Shown here one piece after another: positions 8,495 to 17,584 of a stretch of DNA of 64,000 nucleotides (positions are counted from its first letter, which is position 1; each line of letters begins with the position of its first letter). The translations under genes and the position numbers were made by a program. The DNA comes from an uncultured Clostridium sp. (GTDB lineage Bacteria > Bacillota > Clostridia > Clostridiales > Clostridiaceae), in the NCBI GenBank assembly GCA_900539375.1, contig UQBY01000012.1:1-64000 (forward strand), in the 5' to 3' direction. Under the pieces are notes generated by a model. It was not told where the DNA came from. It saw nothing but the letters and a program-made list of their open reading frames with translations, and searched no databases.

Positions 8495-9436
8495 TTGGAA
8501 GGAACATGGATAGAAGTTAGAGTTATTACTAAAAGTGAGGCTCTTGAACCTATTTCAGGAATATTTTATGGATTAGATTGTAAAGGGGTTGCAATAGAAG
8601 ACCCTCAAGATATATTAGGAAGAGAACAAGGCCCTTTAACATGGGATTTTGCAGATATAAATGTATTAGAACATAAAGGAAAATTTGCTTTAGTTAAGGG
8701 TTATTTTTCAGATGAAGATAACATAGAAGAAATAGTTAAATATGTTAAAGAAAAAGTTGAAGAAATTAAAGAACTTGGAATAGATGTTGGTGAAGGAACT
8801 GTAGAATCTGAAATTATGCATGAAGAGGATTGGGCTAATAATTGGAAGAAATATTATAAGCCAACTAAAGTTGGAGAAAAGATAGTTGTAAAACCAATAT
8901 GGGAAGAATATGAACCAAAGGAAGGAGAACTTGTTTTAGAACTTGACCCTGGTATGGCCTTTGGAACAGGAGAACATGAAACTACAAGGATGTGCATTCA
9001 AGCATTAGAAAAGTTTACTAAAAAAGATAGTGTAGTATTTGATGTAGGATGTGGTTCAGGAATATTAGCAATAGCTGCTGCAAAGCTTGGAGCTAAAAAA
9101 GCAATAGGAGTAGATTTAGATCCAGTGGCAGTTGAATCTGCAAAAGAAAATGTTGGCTTTAATAACTTAGATAATATAGAGATTTTAGAAGGAAATCTTA
9201 TAGAAGTTATTGATGGAAAGGCTGATATAGTAGTTGCAAATATTATAGCTGAAGTTATATGTATATTAACAGAAGATGTAAGTAGAGTAATTAAGCCAGG
9301 AGGATATTTTATAACTTCAGGAATAATTCATGATAGAGTAGATATGGTTACAGATAAACTTAAAGAATGTGGATTTGAAGTTGAAAAAATAAATAAAGAT
9401 GGTGAATGGAACTGTATAATTGCAAAGCTAAAATAA
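8495..9436 (+). CDS. prmA: Ribosomal protein L11 methyltransferase PrmA
   Basis: The enzyme is a SAM-dependent methyltransferase that trimethylates ribosomal protein L11. Visible are the PrmA N-terminal domain (TWIEVRVITKSEALEPISG), the substrate-contact stretch EEDWANNWKKYYKP, the PGMAFGTGEHETT motif and the SAM-binding FDVGCGSGILAIAAA. The ribosome site AAGGA (8481-8485) touches an in-frame ATG at 8486 but sits 9 bases ahead of TTG at 8495. I therefore choose the TTG, giving 313 residues; the ATG version would be 316. It is first in an operon with rsmE (18 bases on), mtaB and a HIT gene. A more divergent paralogue lies at 30351-31217 on the other strand. Confidence 0.92.
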   Translation: MEGTWIEVRVITKSEALEPISGIFYGLDCKGVAIEDPQDILGREQGPLTWDFADINVLEHKGKFALVKGYFSDEDNIEEIVKYVKEKVEEIKELGIDVGEGTVESEIMHEEDWANNWKKYYKPTKVGEKIVVKPIWEEYEPKEGELVLELDPGMAFGTGEHETTRMCIQALEKFTKKDSVVFDVGCGSGILAIAAAKLGAKKAIGVDLDPVAVESAKENVGFNNLDNIEILEGNLIEVIDGKADIVVANIIAEVICILTEDVSRVIKPGGYFITSGIIHDRVDMVTDKLKECGFEVEKINKDGEWNCIIAKLK

Positions 9437-9454
9437 ATTAAGGAGAATTTTTTA

Positions 9455-10216
9455 ATGCATAAATTTTTTACTCCAAAGGAAAATATTAATGAAGTAGAAG
9501 GAAAGATATTAGGTGATGATGTTAAACATATTTACAAGGTTTTAAGACTAAGTGAAGGAGAAAAGATAGTTTTAAATAATTGTAATGGAAAAGAATATTT
9601 ATGTGAAATTTCTAATATTTCAAAAACTGAGGTTTTAGTAAATATAATAAAAGAATTAGATATAGATAATGAAAGTAATGTAAATATTTATTTATTCCAA
9701 GGTCTTCCAAAGGCTCAGAAGATGGATTTAATTGTTCAAAAGGGAACAGAACTAGGAGTTTTAGAATTTATTCCTGTTATAACAGAAAGAGTTGATGTTA
9801 AGTTAAAGGGAGATTTTAAAAAGCTTGATAGACTTAACAGAATAGTATTAGAAGCAGCAAAACAAAGTAAAAGAAGTATAATACCAAAGGTTTTAGAGCC
9901 AATAACATTTAATGAAGTTCTTAAAAAAGTAGAAGAAATGGACTTGTTTTTAGTACCCTATGAAAATGCAGAAAATTTTGGCCTTAAGGGTGTTTTAAAG
10001 GTTCTTAAAGAAGAAAATAAAATAGACAATATTAAAAATATAGGTATAATAGTTGGCCCAGAAGGTGGCTTTGAAAAAGAAGAAATAGAAGCTTTAAAAG
10101 AAGAGGGAGCTTATATAATAACTTTAGGTAATAGAATTTTAAGAACAGAAACAGCTGGCTTTGTTTTAGCATCATTACTACAATATGAGTTTGGCGATTT
10201 AGGAGGAAATATTTAA
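9455..10216 (+). CDS. rsmE: 16S rRNA m3U1498 methyltransferase RsmE
   Basis: The 253-residue product is a SPOUT-fold methyltransferase acting on U1498 of 16S rRNA. It has an N-terminal PUA-like part (KFFTPKEN...HIYKVLRLSEGE). The C-terminal knot motifs are IGIIVGPEGGFEKEE and ITLGNRILRTETAGF, typical of RsmE. The ribosome site AAGGAG is well placed. Its TAA is followed immediately by the ATG of mtaB with no gap, so the two are coupled. The pairing with prmA puts two translation-apparatus methylases on one transcript. Confidence 0.95.
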   Translation: MHKFFTPKENINEVEGKILGDDVKHIYKVLRLSEGEKIVLNNCNGKEYLCEISNISKTEVLVNIIKELDIDNESNVNIYLFQGLPKAQKMDLIVQKGTELGVLEFIPVITERVDVKLKGDFKKLDRLNRIVLEAAKQSKRSIIPKVLEPITFNEVLKKVEEMDLFLVPYENAENFGLKGVLKVLKEENKIDNIKNIGIIVGPEGGFEKEEIEALKEEGAYIITLGNRILRTETAGFVLASLLQYEFGDLGGNI

Positions 10217-11521
10217 ATGAAAGTTGCATTTTCTACATTAGGATGCAGAGTTAATCAGTATGAATCAGAAGCAATGGCAGAAAAATTTATAAGAGAAGGA
10301 TATGAAGTGGTAGATTTTTCTGAAATAGCTGATGTTTATGTTATAAATACTTGTACAGTAACAAATATGGGAGATAAAAAATCAAGACAGATTATAAGTA
10401 AGGCAAGAAGATTAAATAATAATGCTATTATAGCTGTTGTAGGATGTTATTCTCAAATGGCTCCTAAGGAAGTATCTGAAATAGAGGGAGTAGATGTTGT
10501 CTTAGGTACTAGAAATAAAGGAGATGTAGTTTACTACGTAAATAAGGCAAGGGACGAGGAAAAAGTTCAAGTACATGTTGAAGGAGTTCTTAAAAATAAA
10601 AAATTTGAAGATCTTAACATAGAAGAATATCAAGATAAAACAAGAGCTTTTTTAAAGATTCAAGATGGATGTAATAGATTTTGTACTTATTGTGCAATTC
10701 CTTATGCAAGAGGGTCAGTATGTTCAAAAGAACCAAGAAAGGTTATAGATGAAGTTAAAAAATTAGCCTCTCATGGATTTAAAGAAGTAATTTTATCAGG
10801 AATACATACAGCCTCTTATGGATTAGATTTAGATGGCAATATAACTTTAATTGATTTAATTGAAGATATAGAAAAAATTCATGGAATAGAAAGAGTTAGA
10901 ATAGGTTCAATAGAACCAGCTTTCTTTACAAATGAAGTTATAGAAAAGATAAAAGGCTTTAAAAAGTTATGTCCTCATTTCCATTTATCTCTTCAAAGTG
11001 GATGTAATACTGTTTTAAAGAGAATGAATAGAAGATATACAGCTGAAGAATATGAACATATAGTTAATATATTAAGAGATAATATAAAAGATGTTTCAAT
11101 TTCAACTGATGTAATTGTAGGTTTTCCTGGGGAAACTGAAGAGGAATTTAATGAAACTTATAAGTTCTTAAAAAGAATTAAACTTACAAAAACACATATT
11201 TTCAAATATAGTCCAAGAAAAGGCACAAGAGCAGCAGAAATGAAAGGTCAACTTGATGGAAAAATTAAAGAGGAAAGAAGTAAAGCTCTTATAGCATTAA
11301 ATGATATAAATGAAGAAAATTTCATTAAAAAGTATATAAACAAAAATGTTAAAGTTCTTTTAGAACAAGAAGTAAAGGAAAAAGAAAATATTTTTGAAGG
11401 ATATACAGAAAATTATATAAAAGTTCAGGTAGAAAAACCTGAAAATATAAAATCTGGTGATATAATAGAATGTAGGATAGAAAAAGCTCACAAAGATTTT
11501 GCAGAAGGAAAGATTATATAG
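10217..11521 (+). CDS. mtaB: tRNA t6A37 methylthiotransferase MtaB
   Basis: The 434-residue radical-SAM enzyme converts t6A37 to ms2t6A37 in tRNAs reading ANN codons. The N-terminal UPF0004 domain starts FSTLGCRVNQYESEA. The radical SAM cysteines are Cys152, Cys156 and Cys159 (GCNRFCTYCAIPYARG). A C-terminal TRAM-like segment follows. The short MtaB form, with no long N-terminal extension, separates it from MiaB. It begins directly after the rsmE stop, and a HIT gene follows 11 bases later. Confidence 0.93.
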   Translation: MKVAFSTLGCRVNQYESEAMAEKFIREGYEVVDFSEIADVYVINTCTVTNMGDKKSRQIISKARRLNNNAIIAVVGCYSQMAPKEVSEIEGVDVVLGTRNKGDVVYYVNKARDEEKVQVHVEGVLKNKKFEDLNIEEYQDKTRAFLKIQDGCNRFCTYCAIPYARGSVCSKEPRKVIDEVKKLASHGFKEVILSGIHTASYGLDLDGNITLIDLIEDIEKIHGIERVRIGSIEPAFFTNEVIEKIKGFKKLCPHFHLSLQSGCNTVLKRMNRRYTAEEYEHIVNILRDNIKDVSISTDVIVGFPGETEEEFNETYKFLKRIKLTKTHIFKYSPRKGTRAAEMKGQLDGKIKEERSKALIALNDINEENFIKKYINKNVKVLLEQEVKEKENIFEGYTENYIKVQVEKPENIKSGDIIECRIEKAHKDFAEGKII

Positions 11522-11532
11522 GAGGGTAAAAA

Positions 11533-11877
11533 ATGGAAGATTGTATTTTTTGTAAAATAATAAAAGGGGAAATTCCAAGTAAGAAAGTTTATGAAGATGA
11601 TAAGGTAATAGCATTTCATGATATTAATCCTGAAGCACCTGTTCATGTTTTAGTTATACCAAAGGAACATATTCAAAGTGCAAATGCTATAAATGAAGAA
11701 AATGCTAGTATAGTAGCACATATTTTTGTTGTAATAAATAAAATAGTAAAAGAATTAGGAATAGATGAAAGTGGATACAGAGTATTAACTAATATTGGAA
11801 AAGATGGAGGACAGACAGTTCCTCATATGCATTTTCATATTCTTGGTGGAAAAGAATTACCTATTAAATTAGCATAA
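11533..11877 (+). CDS. HIT family (HinT-type) nucleotide hydrolase
   Basis: The product is 114 residues, the usual HinT length. The histidine triad is HMHFH (His98, His100, His102), with Cys4 and Cys7 as a likely zinc pair (CIFCKI). HinT proteins hydrolyse nucleoside phosphoramidates and acyl-adenylates, possibly clearing products of aminoacyl-tRNA synthetases. A strong AGGAGG site precedes the start. It is last of the prmA operon; the next gene, rpsU, has its own promoter. The exact physiological substrate is unknown for most bacteria. Confidence 0.92.
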   Translation: MEDCIFCKIIKGEIPSKKVYEDDKVIAFHDINPEAPVHVLVIPKEHIQSANAINEENASIVAHIFVVINKIVKELGIDESGYRVLTNIGKDGGQTVPHMHFHILGGKELPIKLA

Positions 11878-11939
11878 AATTTAATTTTTAAAATATAATA
11901 ATAAAAAATTAAATTTAAAATATAATTTTGCAAGAGATA

Positions 11940-11969
11940 TTGACAGTATTGAGAAAATTATTGTATAAT
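11940..11969 (+). promoter_or_regulatory. Strong sigma-A promoter for rpsU
   Basis: Consensus TTGACA (11940-11945) and TATAAT (11964-11969) are separated by 18 bases, leaving a leader of about 60 bases before rpsU. In the leader the arms CCGTAGCT (about 11989-11996) and AGCTAGCGG can pair with one bulge. The 3' arm runs into the ribosome site GGAGGGAGGG, so the stem could partly mask it. Regulation by S21 itself is only a suggestion. Confidence 0.75.
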
Positions 11970-12038
11970 ATCACGTGTGTTATTAAGCCCGTAGCTGAGT
12001 TGAATTTATAATTTTAGCTAGCGGAGGGAGGGATAATT

Positions 12039-12215
12039 ATGTCAGAGATTAAAGTTGGAGAAAACGAAACACTTGAAAATGCGCTAAGAAGATTCAAAAA
12101 GAAGTGTGCTAGAGCTGGAGTTCTTTCAGAAGTAAGAAAGAGAGAACACTATGAAAAGCCAAGCGTTAAGAAAAAGAAGAAATCAGAAGCTGCTAGAAAA
12201 AGAAAGTTTAAGTAG
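12039..12215 (+). CDS. rpsU: Small ribosomal subunit protein bS21
   Basis: This 58-residue protein begins MSEIKVGENETLENALRRF, contains KKKCARAGVLSEVRKREHYE and ends in a Lys/Arg-rich tail, the bS21 pattern. It binds 16S rRNA on the platform of the small subunit near the anti-Shine-Dalgarno region. It has an unusually strong ribosome site (GGAGGGAGGG) and its own consensus promoter. The yqeY gene follows 30 bases later, an arrangement conserved in clostridia and bacilli. The codons are richer in G and C than those of the neighbours, as expected for a highly expressed gene. Confidence 0.97.
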   Translation: MSEIKVGENETLENALRRFKKKCARAGVLSEVRKREHYEKPSVKKKKKSEAARKRKFK

Positions 12216-12245
12216 GCAATTGCTTTTTGAAAGAAGGTGATGATA

Positions 12246-12698
12246 ATGCCAACAATTAAAGAAAGACTTCAAGAAGATTGGAAGACGGCTATGAAGGCCA
12301 AAGATAAATTTAAAGCAAATGTTTTAAGTACTGCAAAGTCAGCTATCTTATTAGTTGAAAAAACTGATAATAGAAAAGTTGAAGATGCAGAAGTTATAGA
12401 AATATTAGCAAAAGAAGTCAAGCAAAGAAGAGAGGCTATGCTTGAATTTGAAAAGGGAAATAGACAAGATTTAGTTGATCAGAACAAAGCTGAGATAGAG
12501 ATTTTGTTAAATTACCTTCCTCAGCAGTTAAGTGAAGAAGAAATCAAAAAAATAGTAGAAGATTCAGCTATAGAATTGGGCGCAAGTAGCATTAAAGACA
12601 TGGGTAAAGTTATGGCAGCAGTAAGACCTAAAACTTTAGGTAGAGCTGATGGCAAACTTGTAAGTCAACTCGTAAAAGAGTATTTAACTAATAAATAA
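12246..12698 (+). CDS. yqeY: GatB/YqeY domain protein
   Basis: The product has 150 residues from the preferred start. It is a free-standing version of the tail domain of GatB, the tRNA-binding part of Asp/Glu-tRNA amidotransferase; cellular role is uncertain. Typical motifs are LQEDWKTAMKAKD near the start, LNYLPQQLSEEE in the middle and MGKVMAAVRPKTLGRADG near the end. Possible starts are GTG 12237, ATG 12240 and ATG 12246. The ribosome site AAGAAGG (12231-12237) favours 12246. It is co-transcribed with rpsU and closed by a strong terminator. Confidence 0.92.
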   Translation: MPTIKERLQEDWKTAMKAKDKFKANVLSTAKSAILLVEKTDNRKVEDAEVIEILAKEVKQRREAMLEFEKGNRQDLVDQNKAEIEILLNYLPQQLSEEEIKKIVEDSAIELGASSIKDMGKVMAAVRPKTLGRADGKLVSQLVKEYLTNK

Positions 12699-12738
12699 CA
12701 AAAAGGACTCCTAGGAGTTCTTTTTGTTATTTTTTTTT
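12697..12738 (+). terminator. Rho-independent terminator after rpsU-yqeY
   Basis: The 15-base arms AACAAAAAGGACTCC (12697-12711) and GGAGTTCTTTTTGTT (12714-12728) are nearly perfect and are followed by ATTTTTTTTT. The hairpin begins within the yqeY stop codon. Confidence 0.92.
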
Positions 12739-12785
12739 GCCTTAAAACATAATATACAAAGAGAAATTTTTTAGGAGTTTATTTT

Positions 12786-13073
12786 ATGAAAAATAAGTTA
12801 ATTAGAGGAAAAGAATTTTTAGCTGAAAAACTAGATATTCCAATAGACGTTATGATAGATATACCTAAAATTATACTCCTTGGAAAAGAGGAACTTACAA
12901 TAGAAAATCATAAAGGGATAATAGCCTTTAGTGAAAAAGAAATAAAGGTTTTATCAAAGAGAGGGGTTATAAAAGTTCAAGGAAATAATTTTGAAATTTT
13001 TTATATAGGAAGTAATAGTTTAACAATAAATGGTGAAATAACAACAATTTCCTATGAAGGTGAAAGTATATGA
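12786..13073 (+). CDS. yqfC: Sporulation protein YqfC
   Basis: The product has 95 residues with the YqfC pattern (LAEKLDIPIDVMIDIPKI, later VLSKRGVIKVQG). In Bacillus yqfC and yqfD are adjacent, sigma-E-dependent sporulation genes. The same pairing is seen here: the last four bases overlap the start of the next gene (ATGA). A GGAG site precedes the start. The molecular function is unknown; it may form beta-rich assemblies at the forespore envelope, which is inference. Confidence 0.88.
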   Translation: MKNKLIRGKEFLAEKLDIPIDVMIDIPKIILLGKEELTIENHKGIIAFSEKEIKVLSKRGVIKVQGNNFEIFYIGSNSLTINGEITTISYEGESI

Positions 13074-14206
13074 AAAAAAGTATATTAAATAGAGGGAGTA
13101 TAACAATAGAAATAAATTCTTTAAACCCAGAAAAAATATTAAATATTTTATGGAAAAGAGATATAGACATTATTGAGGCAAAAAAAACTAGCATAACAAC
13201 AATATTTTTAACTATAAGTTATGAAAATTATAAAGAAGTTTACAAGATAGTTGAAAATTGCAAAGGAAAAATAAAGATAATAAAAAAAACTGGAATAATA
13301 TTCTTCTTAGAAAGGGTTCAAAAAGAAGTTACCCTAATTCTTGGAGGAATTTTATTTTTCATAGTATTATATATTCTCTCTACATATATCTGGGGAATAG
13401 AAATAGAAACTGAAGAAAATCTTGCACCTTATGAAGTGAGAAAAGAATTAGCTTTAATAGGAATAAAACCAGGGGTAGCTAAAAAATATATAGATGTAGA
13501 TACTATTGAAAAAAAACTTTCAAGTAATGATGATAATATATTATGGTTAAGGGTAAGAATAGAAGGCTCTATATTAAAGGTTGTTGTAAAAGAAAAGATA
13601 ACTCCTCCTAAAATAAAAACTGATGAAATATTAGGAAGTTGTATAGCTTCAAGGGCTGGAGAGGTAAAAAGAATATTTATAGAAGCAGGAAGTGCAAATG
13701 TAACAGTAGGAGATATAGTTAATGAAGGAGATATTCTTATTAATGGAACTCAAGGAAAGGAAGGAGTTGAGTTTGAAACTCCAGCTAAAGGAATTGTAAT
13801 TGCAAATACTTTTTATGAAAAGGAAATGGAAGTTCAAATATCAGGAAAGAAATTAGTGAGAGGAAAGGGAAAACTTAAAGATATATATTTAAATTTCTTT
13901 GGAAAGAAAATTTATCTAAAAAAGGCTATAAACAAATTTAAGTATTATGATAAAATAGAAAGTAGTAAAGGGATAATTAATACCATAATTTACTTTGAAA
14001 GAAAGGAAGAAGAAATAAATATAGATAAAGAATTAGCAATTGAAAAGGCAGCAGAAAGGTTAGAAGAATCTTTAACTAAAGAATTAACTAATGATGGGAA
14101 AATTATAGATAGAAAAATAGAAGCAGAAGAAATAGATGGTGAAAGAATTAGAGTAAAAGTAAATTTTGTTGTGGAACAAAATATTGCTAAAGAATCAACA
14201 GAATAA
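13070..14206 (+). CDS. yqfD: Sporulation protein YqfD
   Basis: The 378-residue product has one clear membrane segment at about residues 82-103 (EVTLILGGILFFIVLYILST), consistent with anchoring in the mother-cell membrane. A large basic region follows. It overlaps yqfC by 4 bases, as in other spore formers. YqfD is required for efficient sporulation in Bacillus; a biochemical role is not established. A 7TM-HD gene starts 27 bases downstream. Confidence 0.88.
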   Translation: MKKSILNRGSITIEINSLNPEKILNILWKRDIDIIEAKKTSITTIFLTISYENYKEVYKIVENCKGKIKIIKKTGIIFFLERVQKEVTLILGGILFFIVLYILSTYIWGIEIETEENLAPYEVRKELALIGIKPGVAKKYIDVDTIEKKLSSNDDNILWLRVRIEGSILKVVVKEKITPPKIKTDEILGSCIASRAGEVKRIFIEAGSANVTVGDIVNEGDILINGTQGKEGVEFETPAKGIVIANTFYEKEMEVQISGKKLVRGKGKLKDIYLNFFGKKIYLKKAINKFKYYDKIESSKGIINTIIYFERKEEEINIDKELAIEKAAERLEESLTKELTNDGKIIDRKIEAEEIDGERIRVKVNFVVEQNIAKESTE

Positions 14207-14232
14207 AGTTTTAAAATTAAGAAGGTGAAACA

Positions 14233-16320
14233 ATGGATAATAAAACAAGGGGTAAAAAAATAAATGTTATAAGAGATAAATCTCAAAGGATGCTTATATT
14301 AACATTAACATTTGTTGTTACCTATTTTTTAATTATAGTAGCTATTTCCCCAAAAAAATATGACTTAAAATCTGGAGATATAGCACAATCAGATATAAAA
14401 GCTCCAAGAGAAACTGTAGATGAAGTTGCATCTCAAGAAGTATTAGATGAGGCTTTGAAAAAAGTAGATAAACAATATACTCAAAAAAGTGAAGTAAAGA
14501 CTAATGTTGAAAATCAGGTTAAAGATTTATTTCAAAAAATTATTGAATTAACTTCATCACAAAAAGATATAAAAAATAAAGTAAAAGAGTTAACTAGCTA
14601 TAAAAATTTTTCCTTAAGTGAACATGATGCTACCACCTTATTAAGTTTAAATAGAGATACATTAAAAAATCTTCAATGGGAGATATTAGATATATTAAAT
14701 ACAGTTTATGAAACAAATATACAAGATGGAAATGAAGAAAGTTTGTTAGCTGCACAACAAACAGCTAATTCTGAAATGGATAAACTTAATTTAGATTCTT
14801 CCTATGAAAGTATAATAAGAAATATTGTTTTAAGTAAAATAGAACCTAATTTATTTTATGATGAAGAAAAAACAAATGAAAAAATAGAAGAAGTTAAAAA
14901 GAGTACAGAAAAAGTAATAATTAAAAAGAATCAAATAATAGTTAAAGAAGGAGAACCTATTACAGAAGGTCAAATACAAACTCTTAAGGAACTTGGAATT
15001 ATAGGGGAAGGTAAAACAGGAAGCTTACTAGTATTATATATTTTAACTGCTATGTTTATTGGTATTATTTTGTATCTTCAATATACATATGTTAAGAAAA
15101 ACCATAAAGCAATTTATGAAGATAATAAAAAACTTATATTAATATGTTTATTAAATGTAAGCTATTTAGTTTTAGCAAGTGGAGTTAAATATGTATCTCC
15201 TTATTTAATTCCTATGGTTTGTACACCTTTATTATTAAGTATGTTAATTAATCATAAAGTTTCTTTAGTATTAAGTTCATATAATGTTATATTACTTGGT
15301 GCATTAATAGAATTTGACCCACAAATTATACTATTAGCATTTATAAGTACAATTTTAAGTTCTACTATATTAAGAAAAATGCAACAAAGAAATGATATAA
15401 TATATGCAACTCTTGGAATAGGGTTATTATGTGGAATATTAAATTTTCTCATAGGTAATATGGTGTCAATTAATATTAAAGAGGTTATTATAAATAGTTT
15501 ATTAACTATAGTTGGAGTGTTAATATCTGGAGTTTTAACAATAGGAATACTTCCATTTATAGAAAATACTTTTGATGTTGTTACTACATTAAAATTATTA
15601 GAACTTAGCAATCCTAATAGTCCATTATTAAGAAAGCTTCTTATGGAGTCACCAGGAACATATCATCATAGTATGCTTGTTGCAAATTTAGCTGAAATGG
15701 CAGCAGAAGAAGTAGGAGCAAATCCAGTTGTTACTCGTATAGGTGCTTATTATCATGATGTTGGAAAAACTTCAAGACCATACTTTTTTAAAGAAAATCA
15801 AATTGGAAATGAAAATCCTCATGATAAAATAACAGCTGCTTTAAGTGCAAGAATAATAATATCTCATGTTAAAGATGGAGTAGAATTAGCTAAGGAGTAT
15901 AAATTACCTAAAGTAATTCAAGATATAATAGCAGAACATCATGGAACTACTTTTGTTAGATATTTTTATATAACAGAAAAAAATAATTCTGATGACCCAG
16001 ATAGTATTAATGAAGATGATTATAAATATCCAGGACCAATTCCAAGTACAAAAGAATCTGGAATAATAATGCTTGCAGATTCAGTAGAAGCTGCTGTAAG
16101 GTCAATAACAGAACCTACCTCAGAAAAAATTGAGCAAATGGTTTCTAATATAATTGATGGTAAGATAAAGGATAAACAATTAAATAATTGTGATTTAACT
16201 TTTAAAGATTTAGATAAAATAAAAGAATGTTTTTTAAAAGCTTTAAAAGGAATATATCATCAAAGAATAGAATATCCAACAGAAAAAATTAGAACAGTAA
16301 AAAAAGAGGAGAATAAATAA
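14233..16320 (+). CDS. 7TM-HD phosphohydrolase (PgpH/YqfF family)
   Basis: The 695-residue membrane protein has an N-terminal TM at about 20-40 and an extracytoplasmic domain of about 230 residues (7TMR-HDED type). Seven TM helices follow at about 265-455, then a cytoplasmic HDIG-type HD domain with YHHSMLVANL, GAYYHDVGKTSRP and AEHHGTTFVRYFY. In Listeria the orthologue PgpH degrades c-di-AMP, so this is likely a c-di-AMP phosphodiesterase in the membrane. That function is inferred from the family. The stop codon shares a base with the ATG of ybeY, indicating coupling. Confidence 0.9.
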   Translation: MDNKTRGKKINVIRDKSQRMLILTLTFVVTYFLIIVAISPKKYDLKSGDIAQSDIKAPRETVDEVASQEVLDEALKKVDKQYTQKSEVKTNVENQVKDLFQKIIELTSSQKDIKNKVKELTSYKNFSLSEHDATTLLSLNRDTLKNLQWEILDILNTVYETNIQDGNEESLLAAQQTANSEMDKLNLDSSYESIIRNIVLSKIEPNLFYDEEKTNEKIEEVKKSTEKVIIKKNQIIVKEGEPITEGQIQTLKELGIIGEGKTGSLLVLYILTAMFIGIILYLQYTYVKKNHKAIYEDNKKLILICLLNVSYLVLASGVKYVSPYLIPMVCTPLLLSMLINHKVSLVLSSYNVILLGALIEFDPQIILLAFISTILSSTILRKMQQRNDIIYATLGIGLLCGILNFLIGNMVSINIKEVIINSLLTIVGVLISGVLTIGILPFIENTFDVVTTLKLLELSNPNSPLLRKLLMESPGTYHHSMLVANLAEMAAEEVGANPVVTRIGAYYHDVGKTSRPYFFKENQIGNENPHDKITAALSARIIISHVKDGVELAKEYKLPKVIQDIIAEHHGTTFVRYFYITEKNNSDDPDSINEDDYKYPGPIPSTKESGIIMLADSVEAAVRSITEPTSEKIEQMVSNIIDGKIKDKQLNNCDLTFKDLDKIKECFLKALKGIYHQRIEYPTEKIRTVKKEENK

Positions 16321-16823
16321 TGCTTTATATTGATGACAGACAAGAAAAAATAAAACCAACAGAAGAACTTATTGATAAAATTAAAGCTACAATTGATTTC
16401 GCTTTAAAAGAAGAAGGAGTAAAAATTCCCTATCAAATATCATTGTTATTTGTTGATAATGAAGAAATAAGAGAAATAAATAAAGAAAATAGAAATATAG
16501 ATAAAGTAACAGATGTATTATCTTTCCCAATGCTTGATTATGAAGAAGATAAAGTATTTAAAGATATGTATTTAAATTATGAATTTGATGAAACCTTTAA
16601 AGATGGTGATGAACTTGTATTAGGAGATATTGTTCTTTCTTTAGAAAGAGCTTTAGAGCAAAGTATAGAATATAATCACTCCTTTGAAAGAGAGGCTTCA
16701 TATCTTGTGGTTCACTCAGTTCTTCATCTTCTTGGATATGACCATATGGAAGAGGATGAAAAAAAGATAATGAGAAGTGAAGAAGAAAAAATACTAAGTA
16801 AAATGAATATAGTTAGGGGATAG
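16320..16823 (+). CDS. ybeY: Endoribonuclease YbeY
   Basis: The 167-residue metal-dependent RNase takes part in 16S rRNA 3'-end maturation and ribosome quality control. The zinc motif is His132, His136 and His142 (HSVLHLLGYDH); the conserved NxxTDVLSFP-like stretch is DKVTDVLSFPM. The start overlaps the upstream stop by one base. Position between the 7TM-HD gene, dgkA, cdd and era matches the usual Firmicute cluster. Confidence 0.95.
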   Translation: MLYIDDRQEKIKPTEELIDKIKATIDFALKEEGVKIPYQISLLFVDNEEIREINKENRNIDKVTDVLSFPMLDYEEDKVFKDMYLNYEFDETFKDGDELVLGDIVLSLERALEQSIEYNHSFEREASYLVVHSVLHLLGYDHMEEDEKKIMRSEEEKILSKMNIVRG

Positions 16824-16834
16824 GTGAATTAATA

Positions 16835-17536
16835 ATGCAATTTAAAAAATTAGTAGACAGTTTTAATAGTGCAATTAATGGAATTATTAATACTGTAAGA
16901 ACTGAAAGAAATATGAAAATTCATTTAGTAGCAGCTATATTAGTATTAATAGCTTGTTTCTTTTTTGATATTTCAAAGATGGAGTTTTTAATATTAGCAA
17001 TTACAATTACTATGGTAATGGCAGCAGAAGTTGTTAATACAGCAATAGAAGCAGTTGTAGATATGAGTACAAATTATTATCATCCACTTGCTAAAATAGC
17101 TAAAAATGCAGCAGCTGGAGCAGTATTAATAACTGCTATTAATGCTGTTATAGTTGGATATGTTATTTTTTGGGACAAATTAACTAATATATCATATGTT
17201 TTAGTTCATAAAGTTAAAAATTCTCAGCCCTATACAGTGTTAATTATTCTTGTTATAGTAACATTAGCAACTATAATAGTAAAAGCTATATTTGGAGAAG
17301 GAACTCCATTAAAAGGAGGCATGCCAAGTGGACATAGTGCATTATCCTTTTCAATTGCAACTGTAATAGCTCTTTTAACAGAAGAACCTATATGTATTAT
17401 GTTAAGCTATGTTATGGCTTTTATAACAGCACAAAGTAGAGTTGATTCAGAGGTACATTCATTAGTAGAGGTAATAGTTGGAGGAATTTTTGGAACTTTG
17501 CTAACTATTTTTGTATTTACAATTTTTAAAATATAA
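16835..17536 (+). CDS. dgkA: Undecaprenol/diacylglycerol kinase fused to a PAP2 phosphatase domain
   Basis: The 233-residue membrane protein has two parts. Residues 1-125 form the DgkA-type lipid kinase (RTERNMKIHLVAA, then AAEVVNTAIEAVVDMST with the catalytic Glu). Residues about 130-233 are a PAP2-like domain carrying KGGMPSGHSALSFS and SRVDSEVHSLVEV, the phosphatase motifs. In Gram-positives the kinase half acts on undecaprenol. Having both activities in one chain could set the balance of undecaprenol and its phosphate in cell-wall recycling; this is inference. A lone DgkA is about 120-140 residues. Confidence 0.9.
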   Translation: MQFKKLVDSFNSAINGIINTVRTERNMKIHLVAAILVLIACFFFDISKMEFLILAITITMVMAAEVVNTAIEAVVDMSTNYYHPLAKIAKNAAAGAVLITAINAVIVGYVIFWDKLTNISYVLVHKVKNSQPYTVLIILVIVTLATIIVKAIFGEGTPLKGGMPSGHSALSFSIATVIALLTEEPICIMLSYVMAFITAQSRVDSEVHSLVEVIVGGIFGTLLTIFVFTIFKI

Positions 17537-17584
17537 ACTTTTGTACATAATATATAATGAATTATAATATTATGGAGGTTTTTT

